Positions 25,886 to 35,339 of a stretch of DNA of 64,000 bases are shown in pieces. A model generated the notes under the pieces. The model saw nothing but the letters and a program-made list of their open reading frames with translations, was not told the origin of the DNA and made no database searches. Each line of letters starts with the position of its first letter. The stretch's first letter is position 1. A program made the translations under genes and the position numbers. Origin of the DNA: Sutcliffiella cohnii (GTDB lineage: Bacteria; Bacillota; Bacilli; Bacillales; Bacillaceae_I); the NCBI RefSeq assembly GCF_002250055.1, contig NZ_CP018866.1, forward strand, positions 2,162,501 to 2,226,500, given 5' to 3'.

Positions 25886-27091
25886 TACCGAACAGCTAGT
25901 GTTGTTTTAGAACAATCGCTAGTCGGTAAAGTGGCAAACGTAGTGGAAAAATTAAAAAAAGGCCTTCCTTATGAAAACGAAATTAAATTTAAAGTGACGA
26001 AAAGAAATTTTGATAATAGTAGGGTCGAGAGTCATAGTGCCATTGTTCCTACATATGTGATTCCGAAATCATTATCAAAAGATGAGCAAATCGTTTATAC
26101 AGCCATTAAAAATCGACTCCTTATGCAATTTATGCCTGTAGCAGAATATGAAGAGACAAAATTAATTACTATGGTAGAAAACGAAAATGTGCAAGGTCAC
26201 TTCCTTTCGAAAGGAAAAGTTCAGCTAGTGGAAGGTTGGAAAAAAGTAGAAAAACAAGACACTAAAGATACATTTTTACCTAATGTAAATGAACAGGAAA
26301 TTGTACAAGTTGTTGACCAATATGTGACTTCCCATGTTACGAAACCACCAAATCACCATACGGAAAAAACGTTATTACGTATAATGGAGACTTGTGGGAA
26401 ACGGGTAAAAGAAGATGATAGTGAGGAAATGATGTCAACAATATTAAGTGGTTATAGTATCGGTACACCAGCAACGAGAGCAGAAACGATTAAGAAACTA
26501 AAAGACGCTGGTTATATTACAACCCAAAATAAGTCACTAATATGTACGGAGCTTGGAAAGAAATTAGTTGAAACATTTCCAGTCAAAGAACTATTCGATC
26601 TCCAGTTTACTGGTCGACTTGAAAAAGCACTGTTTGAAATAGAAAAAGGGAATTTCCAAAAAGAGAAATTTCTACAGTTTATCTATCAATTTACAAAAAA
26701 AGCCATTGAAAAAGTAAAATTAGACGAGGATATTATTATTCAAGAAGCAACTAGGGAAAAGAAAAGTAATGAAATACTCGGAAAATGCCCCGCTTGCGGA
26801 GGGAATGTACAAGAATCGTACAAAGGCTTTGGCTGTATGAACTGGAAAACTGGTTGTAAATTTGTCATTTGGAAAAACGATAAATTTTTAGCAACGATGA
26901 AGAAAAAGCCAACGAAAACGATGGTGAAATCTATATTAACTTCTGGGAAAGCAACTGTAAAAGGATTAACAAGTAAAAACGGAAATAAATTTGATTGTAT
27001 TTTACTTTATGAAAAAAATAATGAAAACGACTATTATAGTTGGAAAATGGAATTTCCAACAAAGAAGGAAGCAACATCAACATCAAAATAA
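25886..27091 (+). pseudogene. topB: truncated DNA topoisomerase III (TopB), C-terminal half
   Basis: The frame encodes the back half of a type IA topoisomerase. It includes HSAIVPTYVIP, the GTPATRAETIKKL motif (about residues 179-191 of the 386-residue frame), and a C-terminal zinc ribbon (CPACGG, then GFGCMNWKTGCKF) of the plasmid/ICE TopB style. The Toprim half is missing. Upstream of GTG 25931 the frame continues to 25886 with a damaged YPRTDS active-site motif, read as Tyr-Arg-Thr-Ala-Ser with the Pro codon lost. It cannot be an active topoisomerase. TopB of this type is often carried by integrative elements, so this looks like the scar of one. Confidence 0.85.
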
Positions 27092-27120
27092 AAATAAAAG
27101 GTACTGTCCAATAAGTGTAA

Positions 27121-27160
27121 AAACAGCGGGAAAAACGAATCGTTTTTCCCACTGTTTTTT
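27121..27160 (+). terminator. terminator after the topB remnant
   Basis: A near-perfect 17-bp stem (27121-27137 with 27141-27157, loop AAT) with a T-rich tail. Confidence 0.85.
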
Positions 27161-27306
27161 TCTTTCTTTCGTCCCAAATTAGTATTAATGTGTTAACTAT
27201 CTTCTAACTAGACAAAAACATAAACTTTATCCTCCCGCGTAAGGTATACCTGCAGCATTAAGCCATGAAATTTTAATGATCCTTATTAAGATAACTAACG
27301 AGTAAG

Positions 27307-27340
27307 GTCCAAAAAGTCAGTATTTACTGACTTTTTGGAC
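27307..27340. repeat. 34-bp palindrome with a 2-base loop
   Basis: Two perfect 16-base arms (27307-27322 and 27325-27340) flank TT. No T run follows at once. It sits just before the core-genome block and may be a terminator, or the footprint of the element that ended here. Confidence 0.6.
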
Positions 27341-27428
27341 ATCCCTGTTTTTTTACATTAGATTCATAAAGGTTTTACAGAAAAAGTATAGAATATAACG
27401 TAATAGAGATTAGTTAGGAGGGAGAATG

Positions 27429-28163
27429 ATGAAAAATACAAAAGTGTTTGCTCATCGTGGTGCAGCTGGGACACATCCAGAAAATACAATGATTGCATTC
27501 CAAGAAGCATTACGAGTAGGTGCGGACGGAGTTGAACTTGATGTTCACTTAACAAAAGATAATGTACCAGTCGTCATTCACGATGAAACAGTAAATAGAA
27601 CTACAAATGGAAGTGGATGGATCAAAGAATATTACTATGACGATTTAAGAAAACTTGACGCTGGTAGTTGGTTTGATGAGGAGTTTACAGGTTGCACAAT
27701 ACCTAGTTTAGAAGAAGTGTTACAATGGATTGCAAAAACGTCATTACAAATAAATATCGAGCTTAAAAATGGAATTGTTCGCTACGAAAATATTGAAAAG
27801 ATCGTCATTGATTTAGTACATAAATATAATTTGAAAGATCGAGTTATAATTTCTTCCTTTAATCATTATAGTTTAGTAGAAGTAAACAAATGCGCTCCAG
27901 AAATAGAAACGGCTATCTTATTTATGGAAGGGTTATATAAGCCTTGGGAATACGCAAAAACAATAGGAGCAACAGGTTTACATTGTTACTTACCAGTTGC
28001 TGTACCAGAATTACTAGAAGGAGCCAATATAGAAGGGATGCCAGTGAGGCCGTTCGTTGTTAATGAAGAAAAGCATATAGCTGCTCTTGTACGAGGTGGC
28101 TGTTCTGCCATTATTACTGATTGGCCAAAACAAGCAATAAAGATACGGGATAATCTAAAATAA
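27429..28163 (+). CDS. glycerophosphodiester phosphodiesterase (GDPD)
   Basis: A cytoplasmic TIM-barrel GDPD of 244 residues: AHRGAAGTHPENTMIAF holds the catalytic His-Arg-Gly and Glu-Asn, and GVELDVHLTKDNVPVVIHDETVNRTT holds the metal-binding Glu, Asp and the general-base His. It splits glycerophosphodiesters from phospholipid turnover into glycerol-3-phosphate and an alcohol. There is no signal peptide. ATG 27429 is best spaced from GGAGGGAG; ATG 27426 is the alternative. A MFS transporter follows and may be co-transcribed. Confidence 0.92.
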   Translation: MKNTKVFAHRGAAGTHPENTMIAFQEALRVGADGVELDVHLTKDNVPVVIHDETVNRTTNGSGWIKEYYYDDLRKLDAGSWFDEEFTGCTIPSLEEVLQWIAKTSLQINIELKNGIVRYENIEKIVIDLVHKYNLKDRVIISSFNHYSLVEVNKCAPEIETAILFMEGLYKPWEYAKTIGATGLHCYLPVAVPELLEGANIEGMPVRPFVVNEEKHIAALVRGGCSAIITDWPKQAIKIRDNLK

Positions 28164-28175
28164 TATTTTAGTAAA

Positions 28176-29486
28176 ATGGAGCTGGTGTCATTGGTTAAAA
28201 CTGATCAATTTAAATATTCTAAAATATTTGTAATTGGAAGCGGATTTTTTGCTTTAACATTAATTTGGACCTTTTATAATGCGTACATGCCGTTAATATT
28301 AGGCGATTATATTGAAAGTAGAGCTATCCGTGGCGCAATAATGGGTCTTGATAATTTATTAGCTGTTCTCTTAATACCAATTATCGGTGCGTGGTCAGAC
28401 AAAATTGATACAAAGTTAGGAAATCGTTTACCTTTTTTAGCTGTTGGAATGCCGATTGCTGCGATTTTCTTTATATTAATCCCTTTCAGTGCTGATATTA
28501 CGTTACTAGTTTTACTTGTTGTCGATATTGTCTTTTTATTTGCGATGACGATATACCGCGCCCCGGTTATTGCTTTAATGCCAGACCATACTCCGGTAGA
28601 AAAAAGGTCCATGGCAAATGGTATTATTAATTTTATGGGTGGAGTAGGAGCCATTGTTGCCCTATTTGGTTTATCAACACTTTATGGAATAGATAGAAGT
28701 TATCCATTTTTAGTTGCAGGATTGTTGTTACTCCTCGCATTCTTTCTTTTATATTTTACAGTAGATAGAAAACCAGCTTATTCGGAAAAAATAGATACGG
28801 AATTAGAGGAGTCTCAAGCGTACAGATCGTTTTTTACTAGCTTGAAGTTATTAAAACAAGAAAAATATCGTGGACATTTATTAGTATTAGTTGCTATTTT
28901 TCTATATTTTATCGGTTATACAGGAGTCGAAGCGTTATTTACTGTATATGCAGTAGAATACTTAAATATGGAAGAGAGTACTGCAGGTTTAACATTAGGG
29001 TTTTTTAGCTTGTCATTTGTATTGTTTGCTATCCCTGCTGGCTTACTAGGTAGTAAATTAGGGAAAGCACCAGTCATGTTATATGGTTTATTGTTTCTTC
29101 CCATAATATTTTTCATAATTCCTTTGTTATCTTATTTTAATGGGGTATTACCGATTAATGAAACACTATTATTACAAATTGTATTATTTATCGGTGGAAT
29201 CTCTTGGGCATTAGTTAACGTACAGGCTTATCCACTAGTAGCCGACCTAGGTGGTAAAAATAGAATCGGCTTCTTTACAGGTTTATATTATTTATTTTCA
29301 ATGGCATCGGCAATTGTTGCACCCGGAGTTTTAGGCTTACTTATGGATTTATTCAGTCATCCAGCCCTATTTTATGGGGCATCTATTAGTTTTATTGTCG
29401 CTTATTTTTTTCTACGCAAAGGACATAAAATCATTACCTCCAATAAACATATTGAAATTCCGCATAATGACGTTAAGAATATATAG
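28176..29486 (+). CDS. MFS transporter, 12 membrane segments
   Basis: The protein is about 436 residues with twelve hydrophobic segments and a central charged loop near residues 205-235. AWSDKIDTKLGNRLPFLAVG (loop 2-3) is the form of the MFS motif A seen in sugar and GPH-like symporters. It lies 12 bp after the GDPD gene. ATG 28176 opens the frame, but GGAG (28178-28181) suits the TTG at 28191 better. The substrate is unknown; proximity to GDPD hints at a phosphodiester or polyol product. Confidence 0.85.
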   Translation: MELVSLVKTDQFKYSKIFVIGSGFFALTLIWTFYNAYMPLILGDYIESRAIRGAIMGLDNLLAVLLIPIIGAWSDKIDTKLGNRLPFLAVGMPIAAIFFILIPFSADITLLVLLVVDIVFLFAMTIYRAPVIALMPDHTPVEKRSMANGIINFMGGVGAIVALFGLSTLYGIDRSYPFLVAGLLLLLAFFLLYFTVDRKPAYSEKIDTELEESQAYRSFFTSLKLLKQEKYRGHLLVLVAIFLYFIGYTGVEALFTVYAVEYLNMEESTAGLTLGFFSLSFVLFAIPAGLLGSKLGKAPVMLYGLLFLPIIFFIIPLLSYFNGVLPINETLLLQIVLFIGGISWALVNVQAYPLVADLGGKNRIGFFTGLYYLFSMASAIVAPGVLGLLMDLFSHPALFYGASISFIVAYFFLRKGHKIITSNKHIEIPHNDVKNI

Positions 29487-29615
29487 GATAAAAAGGTTGG
29501 GACATAACTTTTATCATGATCAATTTAGTTTTGTTTCAGCCTCTTTTTACTTAACAATTGATACGTGTAGGGGTATTGTGTTATGCTTTTGATAAGAAAA
29601 AGATAGGAGGAAATT

Positions 29616-30284
29616 ATGCCTGATTATTTGGAAATAGGTAGCTTTCATATACCTTCAAAATGGGTAATGATTGTGGTCACATTAATCATATCTTTTTTAA
29701 TCATAAAAAGGATGACATCGAATCAGCAACATTCAAAAGTAGTATTAGATGATGTAAGTAACTCTTTAATAATTGGTTTTATTGTATGGAAGTTTAGTTA
29801 TATATTACTTCAATTTCATTATGCGTTTTCTTACCCTATTAGTATTTTATACTTTGACGGTGGGTCAAAAGGAATTTTACTAGCATTTTTCATATTCTAC
29901 TTGTTTTTATTTTATCGTTCCAAAAAAACCTTGATTCCTTTGTCATTTTATACTCAAATTAGCTTTCAATTATTTTTAGTTGGATCTATCATTTTTCATT
30001 TTATTCATATACTCAACAATCCGCTTTACTTTTCCATTCAAATAACATTTGCATTCATAATTTTCCTGTTAGTTTGGAAAAATAAAGATGAACGGATAGG
30101 TGAAATCCAACGATACTTACTAGTTTATAGTTTTGGACAATTCTTTTTACAATTTTACAGTCCATTACAACCATTCTTGTTAGGCTTCACTGTAGTACAC
30201 TTTATTTGTGCTTCTATCATTTTATGGAGTGTCTTTCACCAATTGGAAGGAGGGTATTATGAAAAAAAACATAATCATTATTAG
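29616..30284 (+). CDS. multi-pass membrane protein, Lgt-like, 222 aa
   Basis: About six to seven hydrophobic helices, rich in Phe. The opening (PDYLEIGSFHIPSKWVMIVV) and overall layout resemble prolipoprotein diacylglyceryl transferase-like membrane proteins, but the catalytic Arg/Gly-rich motif of true Lgt is not seen, so I would not call it Lgt. AGGAGG precedes the ATG. It overlaps the following thiol-disulfide protein gene, so the two are translationally coupled and may work together at the membrane. Confidence 0.65.
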   Translation: MPDYLEIGSFHIPSKWVMIVVTLIISFLIIKRMTSNQQHSKVVLDDVSNSLIIGFIVWKFSYILLQFHYAFSYPISILYFDGGSKGILLAFFIFYLFLFYRSKKTLIPLSFYTQISFQLFLVGSIIFHFIHILNNPLYFSIQITFAFIIFLLVWKNKDERIGEIQRYLLVYSFGQFFLQFYSPLQPFLLGFTVVHFICASIILWSVFHQLEGGYYEKKHNHY

Positions 30285-30804
30285 CATTTTATTCGCACTA
30301 ATTAGTTGGGGAGTGTACGATTTTGTCAATACGACGGATGAAATTGTAACTGTAAATGCCGAAAATTTAAAAGAGGGCTTAGAAAAAGGAAATATAGCAC
30401 CAGATTTTGAATTAAATACGCTTGATGGATCTTCCTTTAAGCTTTCTGATTTTCGTGGAAAAAAAATAATATTAAATTTTTGGGCATCTTGGTGTCCACC
30501 ATGCCAGGCTGAAATGCCACATATGCAAGATTTTTATGAAGATAAAAAAAATGAAGATATTGTAATAATTGCTGTCAACTTAACGAAGATGGAACGAAAT
30601 GAACAATCAATTAGAGCATTTGCTAATAATCTAGGTATTACTTTCCCAATTCCATTAGATGTAGACGGTGAAATCGGAAATAAATATCATGCATTCACCA
30701 TCCCGACAAGTTATGTTATTGATACGAATGGATTAATTCAAAATAAAATTATCGGTCCAATGTCATATGAGATGATGGATAATTATACGAAAAAAATAAA
30801 TTAA
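30259..30804 (+). CDS. membrane-anchored thiol-disulfide reductase (TlpA/ResA family)
   Basis: An N-terminal membrane anchor (about 4-22) is followed by an extracytoplasmic thioredoxin fold with the WCPPC active site (about 78-82, NFWASWCPPCQAEMP) and cis-Pro segment FTIPTSYVID. ResA/StoA-type proteins reduce cytochrome c apoproteins or spore envelope proteins outside the membrane; which one applies cannot be told. AAGGAGGG precedes ATG 30259. The longer frame upstream is inside the previous gene. Confidence 0.88.
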   Translation: MKKNIIIISILFALISWGVYDFVNTTDEIVTVNAENLKEGLEKGNIAPDFELNTLDGSSFKLSDFRGKKIILNFWASWCPPCQAEMPHMQDFYEDKKNEDIVIIAVNLTKMERNEQSIRAFANNLGITFPIPLDVDGEIGNKYHAFTIPTSYVIDTNGLIQNKIIGPMSYEMMDNYTKKIN

Positions 30805-30820
30805 GCGAAAAAGAACTAAT

Positions 30821-30852
30821 AGAGCTGCCTACAAAAATTTAGGCAGCTCTGT
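30821..30852 (+). terminator. terminator after the TlpA-like gene
   Basis: AGAGCTGCCTA (30821-30831) pairs with TAGGCAGCTCT (30840-30850). Confidence 0.75.
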
Positions 30853-30888
30853 TGATTATTAATCTAACTACTAAAAAGATATTTTAAT

Positions 30889-31032
30889 TTAATCTAATTC
30901 TGTTTTATCTTTTTGATCTTTGTTTCTTTTATTACCTTTACTATTATCACCTGGAACATGTTTTCCTTGCACTTTGTGTTCACCGGTAGGACTATTTTGA
31001 TTAAAACTACCTTTATTATTTTTCTTAGTCAT
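30889..31032 (-). CDS. small Lys/Asn/Gly-rich protein, possible minor SASP, 47 aa
   Basis: A 47-residue hydrophilic protein rich in Lys, Asn, Asp and Gly, with a TGEHKVQGKHVPGDNSKG core. Composition and size resemble minor small acid-soluble spore proteins of Bacillus (SspP/SspL style), but I cannot match a named family. AAGGAGTGG sits 8 bases before the ATG. It lies 14 bp downstream of the DUF3892 gene on the same strand and is probably co-transcribed. Confidence 0.6.
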   Translation of the reverse strand: MTKKNNKGSFNQNSPTGEHKVQGKHVPGDNSKGNKRNKDQKDKTELD

Positions 31033-31046
31033 AAAAAAACCACTCC

Positions 31047-31271
31047 TTAAAATGTAGGTAATTGATCTAAATTATTTGTTGGATCTCCGTCAGCATTTCC
31101 TCTAATATACATTTCTCCATCTTTACCTTTAAAGACGTTTGCTCCAATTACAATCCCCTCATTTACATCGTGTAATGCCTGTTCATAGGACAGAATACGA
31201 CCATTGGATGTTTTAAACTTTTCAATATCTCCATCACCATTCTTTTGAACAGCTATAAAAGTTTCTTTCAA
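31047..31271 (-). CDS. DUF3892 family protein, 74 aa
   Basis: The sequence has the DUF3892 pattern: FIAVQKNGDGDIEKFKTSNGR, LSYEQAL, and the C-terminal GEMYIRGNADGDPTNNLDQLP. The function of the family is unknown; it is common in Bacillus. AAGGAG fits TTG 31271. The frame also extends to a TTG at 31292 that lies inside the ribosome site itself, so the shorter form is preferred. Confidence 0.82.
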   Translation of the reverse strand: MKETFIAVQKNGDGDIEKFKTSNGRILSYEQALHDVNEGIVIGANVFKGKDGEMYIRGNADGDPTNNLDQLPTF

Positions 31272-31428
31272 AGTATATAAACTCCTTTCCAATTAAAAAG
31301 GGTGCCAACGTTTTATAGATTAGCCTTAAAATTAAAAAATATTCTTGTGGGGAGGCAGGTATTTCCGTATAGTATGACGTACAAATACAACTAGGTAGAA
31401 ATATAGACTAAAAAACAGAGGTGTTGAA

Positions 31429-32112
31429 ATGAACAATAAATCTTGGCAACAATCTAGCGCTAACGCCTGGAATGATCGTGCTCTTGATTGGCATGAGAGA
31501 AGTGAAGCTATGTGGAAAACAGGTAGTCGTAAAACAATTATTCCGTTTATCCAAAGTAAATTAAAACAAGGTTCTACTGTATTAGATGCGGGATGTGGCG
31601 ACGGGTACGGTTCCTACTTGCTTTCACAAAACGATTATAAGGTCATCGGTGTAGATTTAGCTGAAAATATGATTAAGTATGCGAAAGATACGTATAAAAA
31701 TTCCGAAATGGTGTTTTTACAAGGTGATTTATCTAATCTACCACTAGGCAACGAGTCAGTTGATGCCATTATGGCAATAAACTCTCTTGAATGGACAGAA
31801 AATCCTTTAACTGTCATAAATGAGTTTCATCGGGTTATGAAGAATAAAGGTTCCTTATTTATAGGGTTACTCGGACCTACAGCTGGACCAAGAGCTAACA
31901 GTTTTAATCGTCTGTATGGTGAACATATAATTTGTAATACGATGATGCCCTGGGAATTAGAACGACTTGCTTTAGAAAATGGTTGGAACTTAATAGATCA
32001 TTTACCCGTATATAAAGAGGATGCTAAAAAGATAGAAACTTCTAAGCTCCCAAAAATATTAAAGCAATCTTTAACGTTCATGTGGGTGTTTCATTTTGAA
32101 AGGGAGGGATAA
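31429..32112 (+). CDS. class I SAM-dependent methyltransferase, 227 aa
   Basis: A methyltransferase with motif I VLDAGCGDGYGSYLL (about 44-58), the acidic VIGVDLAENMI, and LPLGNESVDAIMAINSLEWTENP. The substrate is unknown. AGAGGTG precedes the ATG. The next gene starts 2 bp after its stop, so the two form an operon. Confidence 0.88.
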   Translation: MNNKSWQQSSANAWNDRALDWHERSEAMWKTGSRKTIIPFIQSKLKQGSTVLDAGCGDGYGSYLLSQNDYKVIGVDLAENMIKYAKDTYKNSEMVFLQGDLSNLPLGNESVDAIMAINSLEWTENPLTVINEFHRVMKNKGSLFIGLLGPTAGPRANSFNRLYGEHIICNTMMPWELERLALENGWNLIDHLPVYKEDAKKIETSKLPKILKQSLTFMWVFHFEREG

Positions 32113-32114
32113 CT

Positions 32115-32810
32115 ATGTCAAAATATTCAATTTCTCAATTTATTCAATCTACTAAACAAAAAGATTTAGGGCAAGGCTTCTTTGAACTAGAAACGGAAAG
32201 AATATTAGAAGTAAATTTAAATGGATTAGTTTGGGCAAAAATGGGATCAATGATATCTTACGAAGGTAATATCAAATTCGAACGGGAAGGAATATTAGAA
32301 CACGGATTAGGCAGACTCTTAAAAAAGACCTTTACTGGCGAAGGTTCACAACTCATGAAAGCGAATGGTAATGGGAAGCTATATTTAGCAGATCAAGGAA
32401 AAAAAATAACGATTGTTGATTTAGCAGGAGACAGTATTTATATAAACGGTAACGATTTACTAGCTTTTGAAGATGGATTACATTGGGATATTAAGCTGAT
32501 GAGGAGAATTGCAGGAGTACTGTCAGGAGGCTTATTTAATGTTCACCTAGAAGGAAATGGCCTAGTAGCTTTTACTTCTCACTACGAGCCGTTAACATTA
32601 ATGGTTTATCCTGGTCAACCAATTTATACAGATCCAAATGCTACAGTAGCATGGTCCGGTAATTTACAACCAGAGTTTGTAACAGACATACAATTAAAAA
32701 CATTAGTCGGACGAGGTAGTGGTGAATCACTTCAAATGAAATTTAGCGGAAATGGCTTTGTAGTTGTTCAACCTTATGAAGAAGTATACTTTTCAGATAA
32801 AAATAGCTGA
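32115..32810 (+). CDS. AIM24 family protein, 231 aa
   Basis: A beta-rich protein of the AIM24/DUF124 (TRAP-like) family. Typical points are LNGLVWAKMGSMISYEGNIKFEREG near the start, GEGSQLMKANGNGKLYLADQGKKI, the central NGNDLLAFEDGLHWD, and a C-terminal GRGSGESLQMKFSGNGFVVVQP. The biochemical role is unknown. GGGAGGG precedes the ATG, and a terminator follows. Confidence 0.88.
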   Translation: MSKYSISQFIQSTKQKDLGQGFFELETERILEVNLNGLVWAKMGSMISYEGNIKFEREGILEHGLGRLLKKTFTGEGSQLMKANGNGKLYLADQGKKITIVDLAGDSIYINGNDLLAFEDGLHWDIKLMRRIAGVLSGGLFNVHLEGNGLVAFTSHYEPLTLMVYPGQPIYTDPNATVAWSGNLQPEFVTDIQLKTLVGRGSGESLQMKFSGNGFVVVQPYEEVYFSDKNS

Positions 32811-32819
32811 TATTGTATT

Positions 32820-32850
32820 GAGCATGGATATTAACCATGTTCTTTTATTT
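32820..32850 (+). terminator. terminator after the AIM24 gene
   Basis: An 8-bp stem (32820-32827 with 32835-32842), then TTTTATTTT. Confidence 0.75.
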
Positions 32851-32950
32851 TGATAAAGTATTATGGATAAGAAAGATTTGCTGATATATCGGAAATGAAC
32901 GTGTTAAAATAACGGTGTAGATTAAAGTTAAATTGCGGAGGAGAATACAT

Positions 32951-34642
32951 ATGGAAAAAGCGAAAATCAAGATCCCGTCTGATATTGAAATTGCTCAAAA
33001 TAGTGATATGAAGAAAATAACAGAAATCGCAAATGAGTTACAAATTACTGATGATGAATTAGAGCCTTATGGTCATTATAAAGCAAAACTCTCTTTAAAT
33101 ATATTTAATAGACTGAAGGATAAAAAGGACGGGAAGGTTATTCTTGTCACTGCGATTAACCCTACACCTGCTGGGGAAGGTAAGTCGACTGTTACTGTAG
33201 GGTTAGGTCAGGCGCTAACAAAGCTTGGTAAAAAAGCTGTCATTGCGATGAGAGAGCCATCTTTAGGACCGACTATGGGTGTGAAAGGTGGAGCAACTGG
33301 AGGCGGATACTCACAAGTACTACCTATGGAAGATATTAATCTCCATTTTACAGGTGATATTCATGCTATCACAACAGCAAATAATGCGCTATCTGCGTTA
33401 ATTGATAACCACATTCAACAAGGAAATACCCTTAATATTGACCCAAGACGAATTATTTGGAAACGAGTACTCGATATGAATGACCGTGCTTTACGTAAAG
33501 TTGTTATCGGGTTAGGAGGACCTTTCCAAGGAGTACCTAGAGAAGACGGCTTTGATATAACTGTTGCTTCAGAAATAATGGCAATATTTTGCTTAGCTTC
33601 TGATTTAAATGATTTAAAACACCGTTTATCACAAATAGTTGTCGCTTTTGATTACAATAAAAATCCAGTAACGGTAAAAGATTTAGGAGTAGAAGGTGCT
33701 TTAACAATGCTATTAAAAGATGCATTTAAGCCAAATCTAGTCCAGACGATTGAACATACTCCTGCCATTATACATGGCGGTCCTTTCGCTAATATTGCGC
33801 ATGGATGTAATTCAGTTTTAGCAACAAAAATGGCTGCAAAATTAGGAGATTTCGTAGTTACCGAGGCTGGATTTGGAGCAGACTTAGGTGCAGAAAAATT
33901 TCTTAATATTAAAACGAGGTCCCTAGGAATTGATCCAGAAGCAGTAGTAATAGTTGCAACCATTCGTGCCCTTAAAATGCATGGGGGAGTAGAAAAAGAA
34001 AAATTAACAGAAGAAAATGTTCAAGCGTTACAACATGGCGTAACGAACTTGAAGAAACATATAGAAACGATTGAGCTGTTCGGTTTACCTTATGTTGTTG
34101 CGATAAACGAATTTACTTCTGATACTAAAGCTGAGATAGACTTTTTGCAAACTTGGTGTGACCAGCACGAAATACCTGTAGCGTTAACACAAGTATGGGA
34201 AAAAGGTGGAGACGGTGGTATACAATTAGCAGAGAAACTACTCGAGGTGATGGAAAAAAAACAAACAAGTTTTAATCACCTATATCCTTTAGAGCTTTCA
34301 ATCGAAGAAAAAATCCGTACCATTGCTCAAAAAGTATATGGAGCAAAAGATATTGAACTCTCTTCCACTGCTAAAAAGCAAATTCAACAATTTGAAGGGG
34401 AAGGCTGGGCGCATTTGCCTATATGTATGGCAAAGACTCAATATTCTTTATCTGACGACCCACAAAAGCTAGGAAGACCAGAAGGATTTATTATTTTGAT
34501 TAGAGAATTGAAACCGTCAATTGGTGCAGGATTTATCGTTGCATTAACCGGCGATGTTATGACAATGCCTGGCTTACCAAAAAAACCTGCTGCTTTACAA
34601 ATGGACATTGACGAAAACGGCAAAGCAGTTGGTCTTTTCTAA
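32951..34642 (+). CDS. fhs: formate-tetrahydrofolate ligase
   Basis: Fhs makes 10-formyl-tetrahydrofolate from formate, THF and ATP, feeding purine and serine/glycine one-carbon metabolism. The 563-residue length is standard. Visible marks are the P-loop TPAGEGKST (about 67-75), [35 protein letters not shown], and [20 protein letters not shown] precedes ATG 32951; the frame open upstream lacks a ribosome site. The next gene begins 10 bp later. Confidence 0.97.
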   Translation: MEKAKIKIPSDIEIAQNSDMKKITEIANELQITDDELEPYGHYKAKLSLNIFNRLKDKKDGKVILVTAINPTPAGEGKSTVTVGLGQALTKLGKKAVIAMREPSLGPTMGVKGGATGGGYSQVLPMEDINLHFTGDIHAITTANNALSALIDNHIQQGNTLNIDPRRIIWKRVLDMNDRALRKVVIGLGGPFQGVPREDGFDITVASEIMAIFCLASDLNDLKHRLSQIVVAFDYNKNPVTVKDLGVEGALTMLLKDAFKPNLVQTIEHTPAIIHGGPFANIAHGCNSVLATKMAAKLGDFVVTEAGFGADLGAEKFLNIKTRSLGIDPEAVVIVATIRALKMHGGVEKEKLTEENVQALQHGVTNLKKHIETIELFGLPYVVAINEFTSDTKAEIDFLQTWCDQHEIPVALTQVWEKGGDGGIQLAEKLLEVMEKKQTSFNHLYPLELSIEEKIRTIAQKVYGAKDIELSSTAKKQIQQFEGEGWAHLPICMAKTQYSLSDDPQKLGRPEGFIILIRELKPSIGAGFIVALTGDVMTMPGLPKKPAALQMDIDENGKAVGLF

Positions 34643-34652
34643 GGAGTCATTT

Positions 34653-35147
34653 ATGTTTGATCCTACCGTTTTTGACAATATAAAAGTTGTAGTTGAAGGT
34701 GATTTATATGATTTAGATTTAGACGGACACCTTCAAGTTATTGACAGAAAAGATTTAATAGATTTAGCCACAATGTCGAGAACATTTAGAATGGAAGTAA
34801 CTGTAGATCAGAGCTTAACAGCCATAATTTCATTACAGACTGACATAAAGCAATTAGCAATCGAGATTAACCATCTTAAAGGTGATAAACCTGGTTGTTA
34901 TATGCAATTAACTTTTCAACAAGCGCTTAACAGTAGCATAGCGATAAATGATTGGGAAGCAAATTTAAGAAGAAAATGGGGAATGCAATGGAGAATTTCT
35001 CATCAAGTAATACAATATGTAAATGGTACTGAAGAAAATGTACTAAAAACGACTATACATTTAGACCATTTAATTTTTGAAGAAACAATTGATGACGTTC
35101 GTCAAATACTTCTTTTATTGTATGAAACTTTAAAAGAAAATAGTTAA
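34653..35147 (+). CDS. hypothetical protein downstream of fhs, 164 aa
   Basis: I do not recognise the family. The protein is soluble and acidic, with a beta-rich first half (VVVEGDLYDLDLDGHLQVI), a central QLTFQQALNSSIAI, and a C-terminal helix. It starts 10 bp after fhs with AAGGAG, so it is co-transcribed, and it ends at a terminator. A link to folate metabolism is possible from position only. Confidence 0.7.
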   Translation: MFDPTVFDNIKVVVEGDLYDLDLDGHLQVIDRKDLIDLATMSRTFRMEVTVDQSLTAIISLQTDIKQLAIEINHLKGDKPGCYMQLTFQQALNSSIAINDWEANLRRKWGMQWRISHQVIQYVNGTEENVLKTTIHLDHLIFEETIDDVRQILLLLYETLKENS

Positions 35148-35154
35148 TTTACCT

Positions 35155-35182
35155 ATGCCCACTTAATCGTGGGTATTTTTTG
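35155..35182 (+). terminator. terminator of the fhs operon
   Basis: ATGCCCAC (35155-35162) pairs with GTGGGTAT (35169-35176), then TTTTTTG. Confidence 0.85.
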
Positions 35183-35339
35183 TATCATAAACAAATGTAA
35201 TATATTTTTAAATATTTTTAGAATTTTCTCCTCAAACTACTCATTATATAGTATTATAAGACTATAGTATCTGGTACTAATAATACATAATATAAATTAC
35301 TACTAATTAATGTGTGATTATATAAAAGGAGTGAAGATT

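Noticed and set aside
32851..32950. THF riboswitch upstream of fhs
   Set aside because: The leader is too short and AT-rich and lacks the conserved paired elements; it shows only a normal ribosome site.
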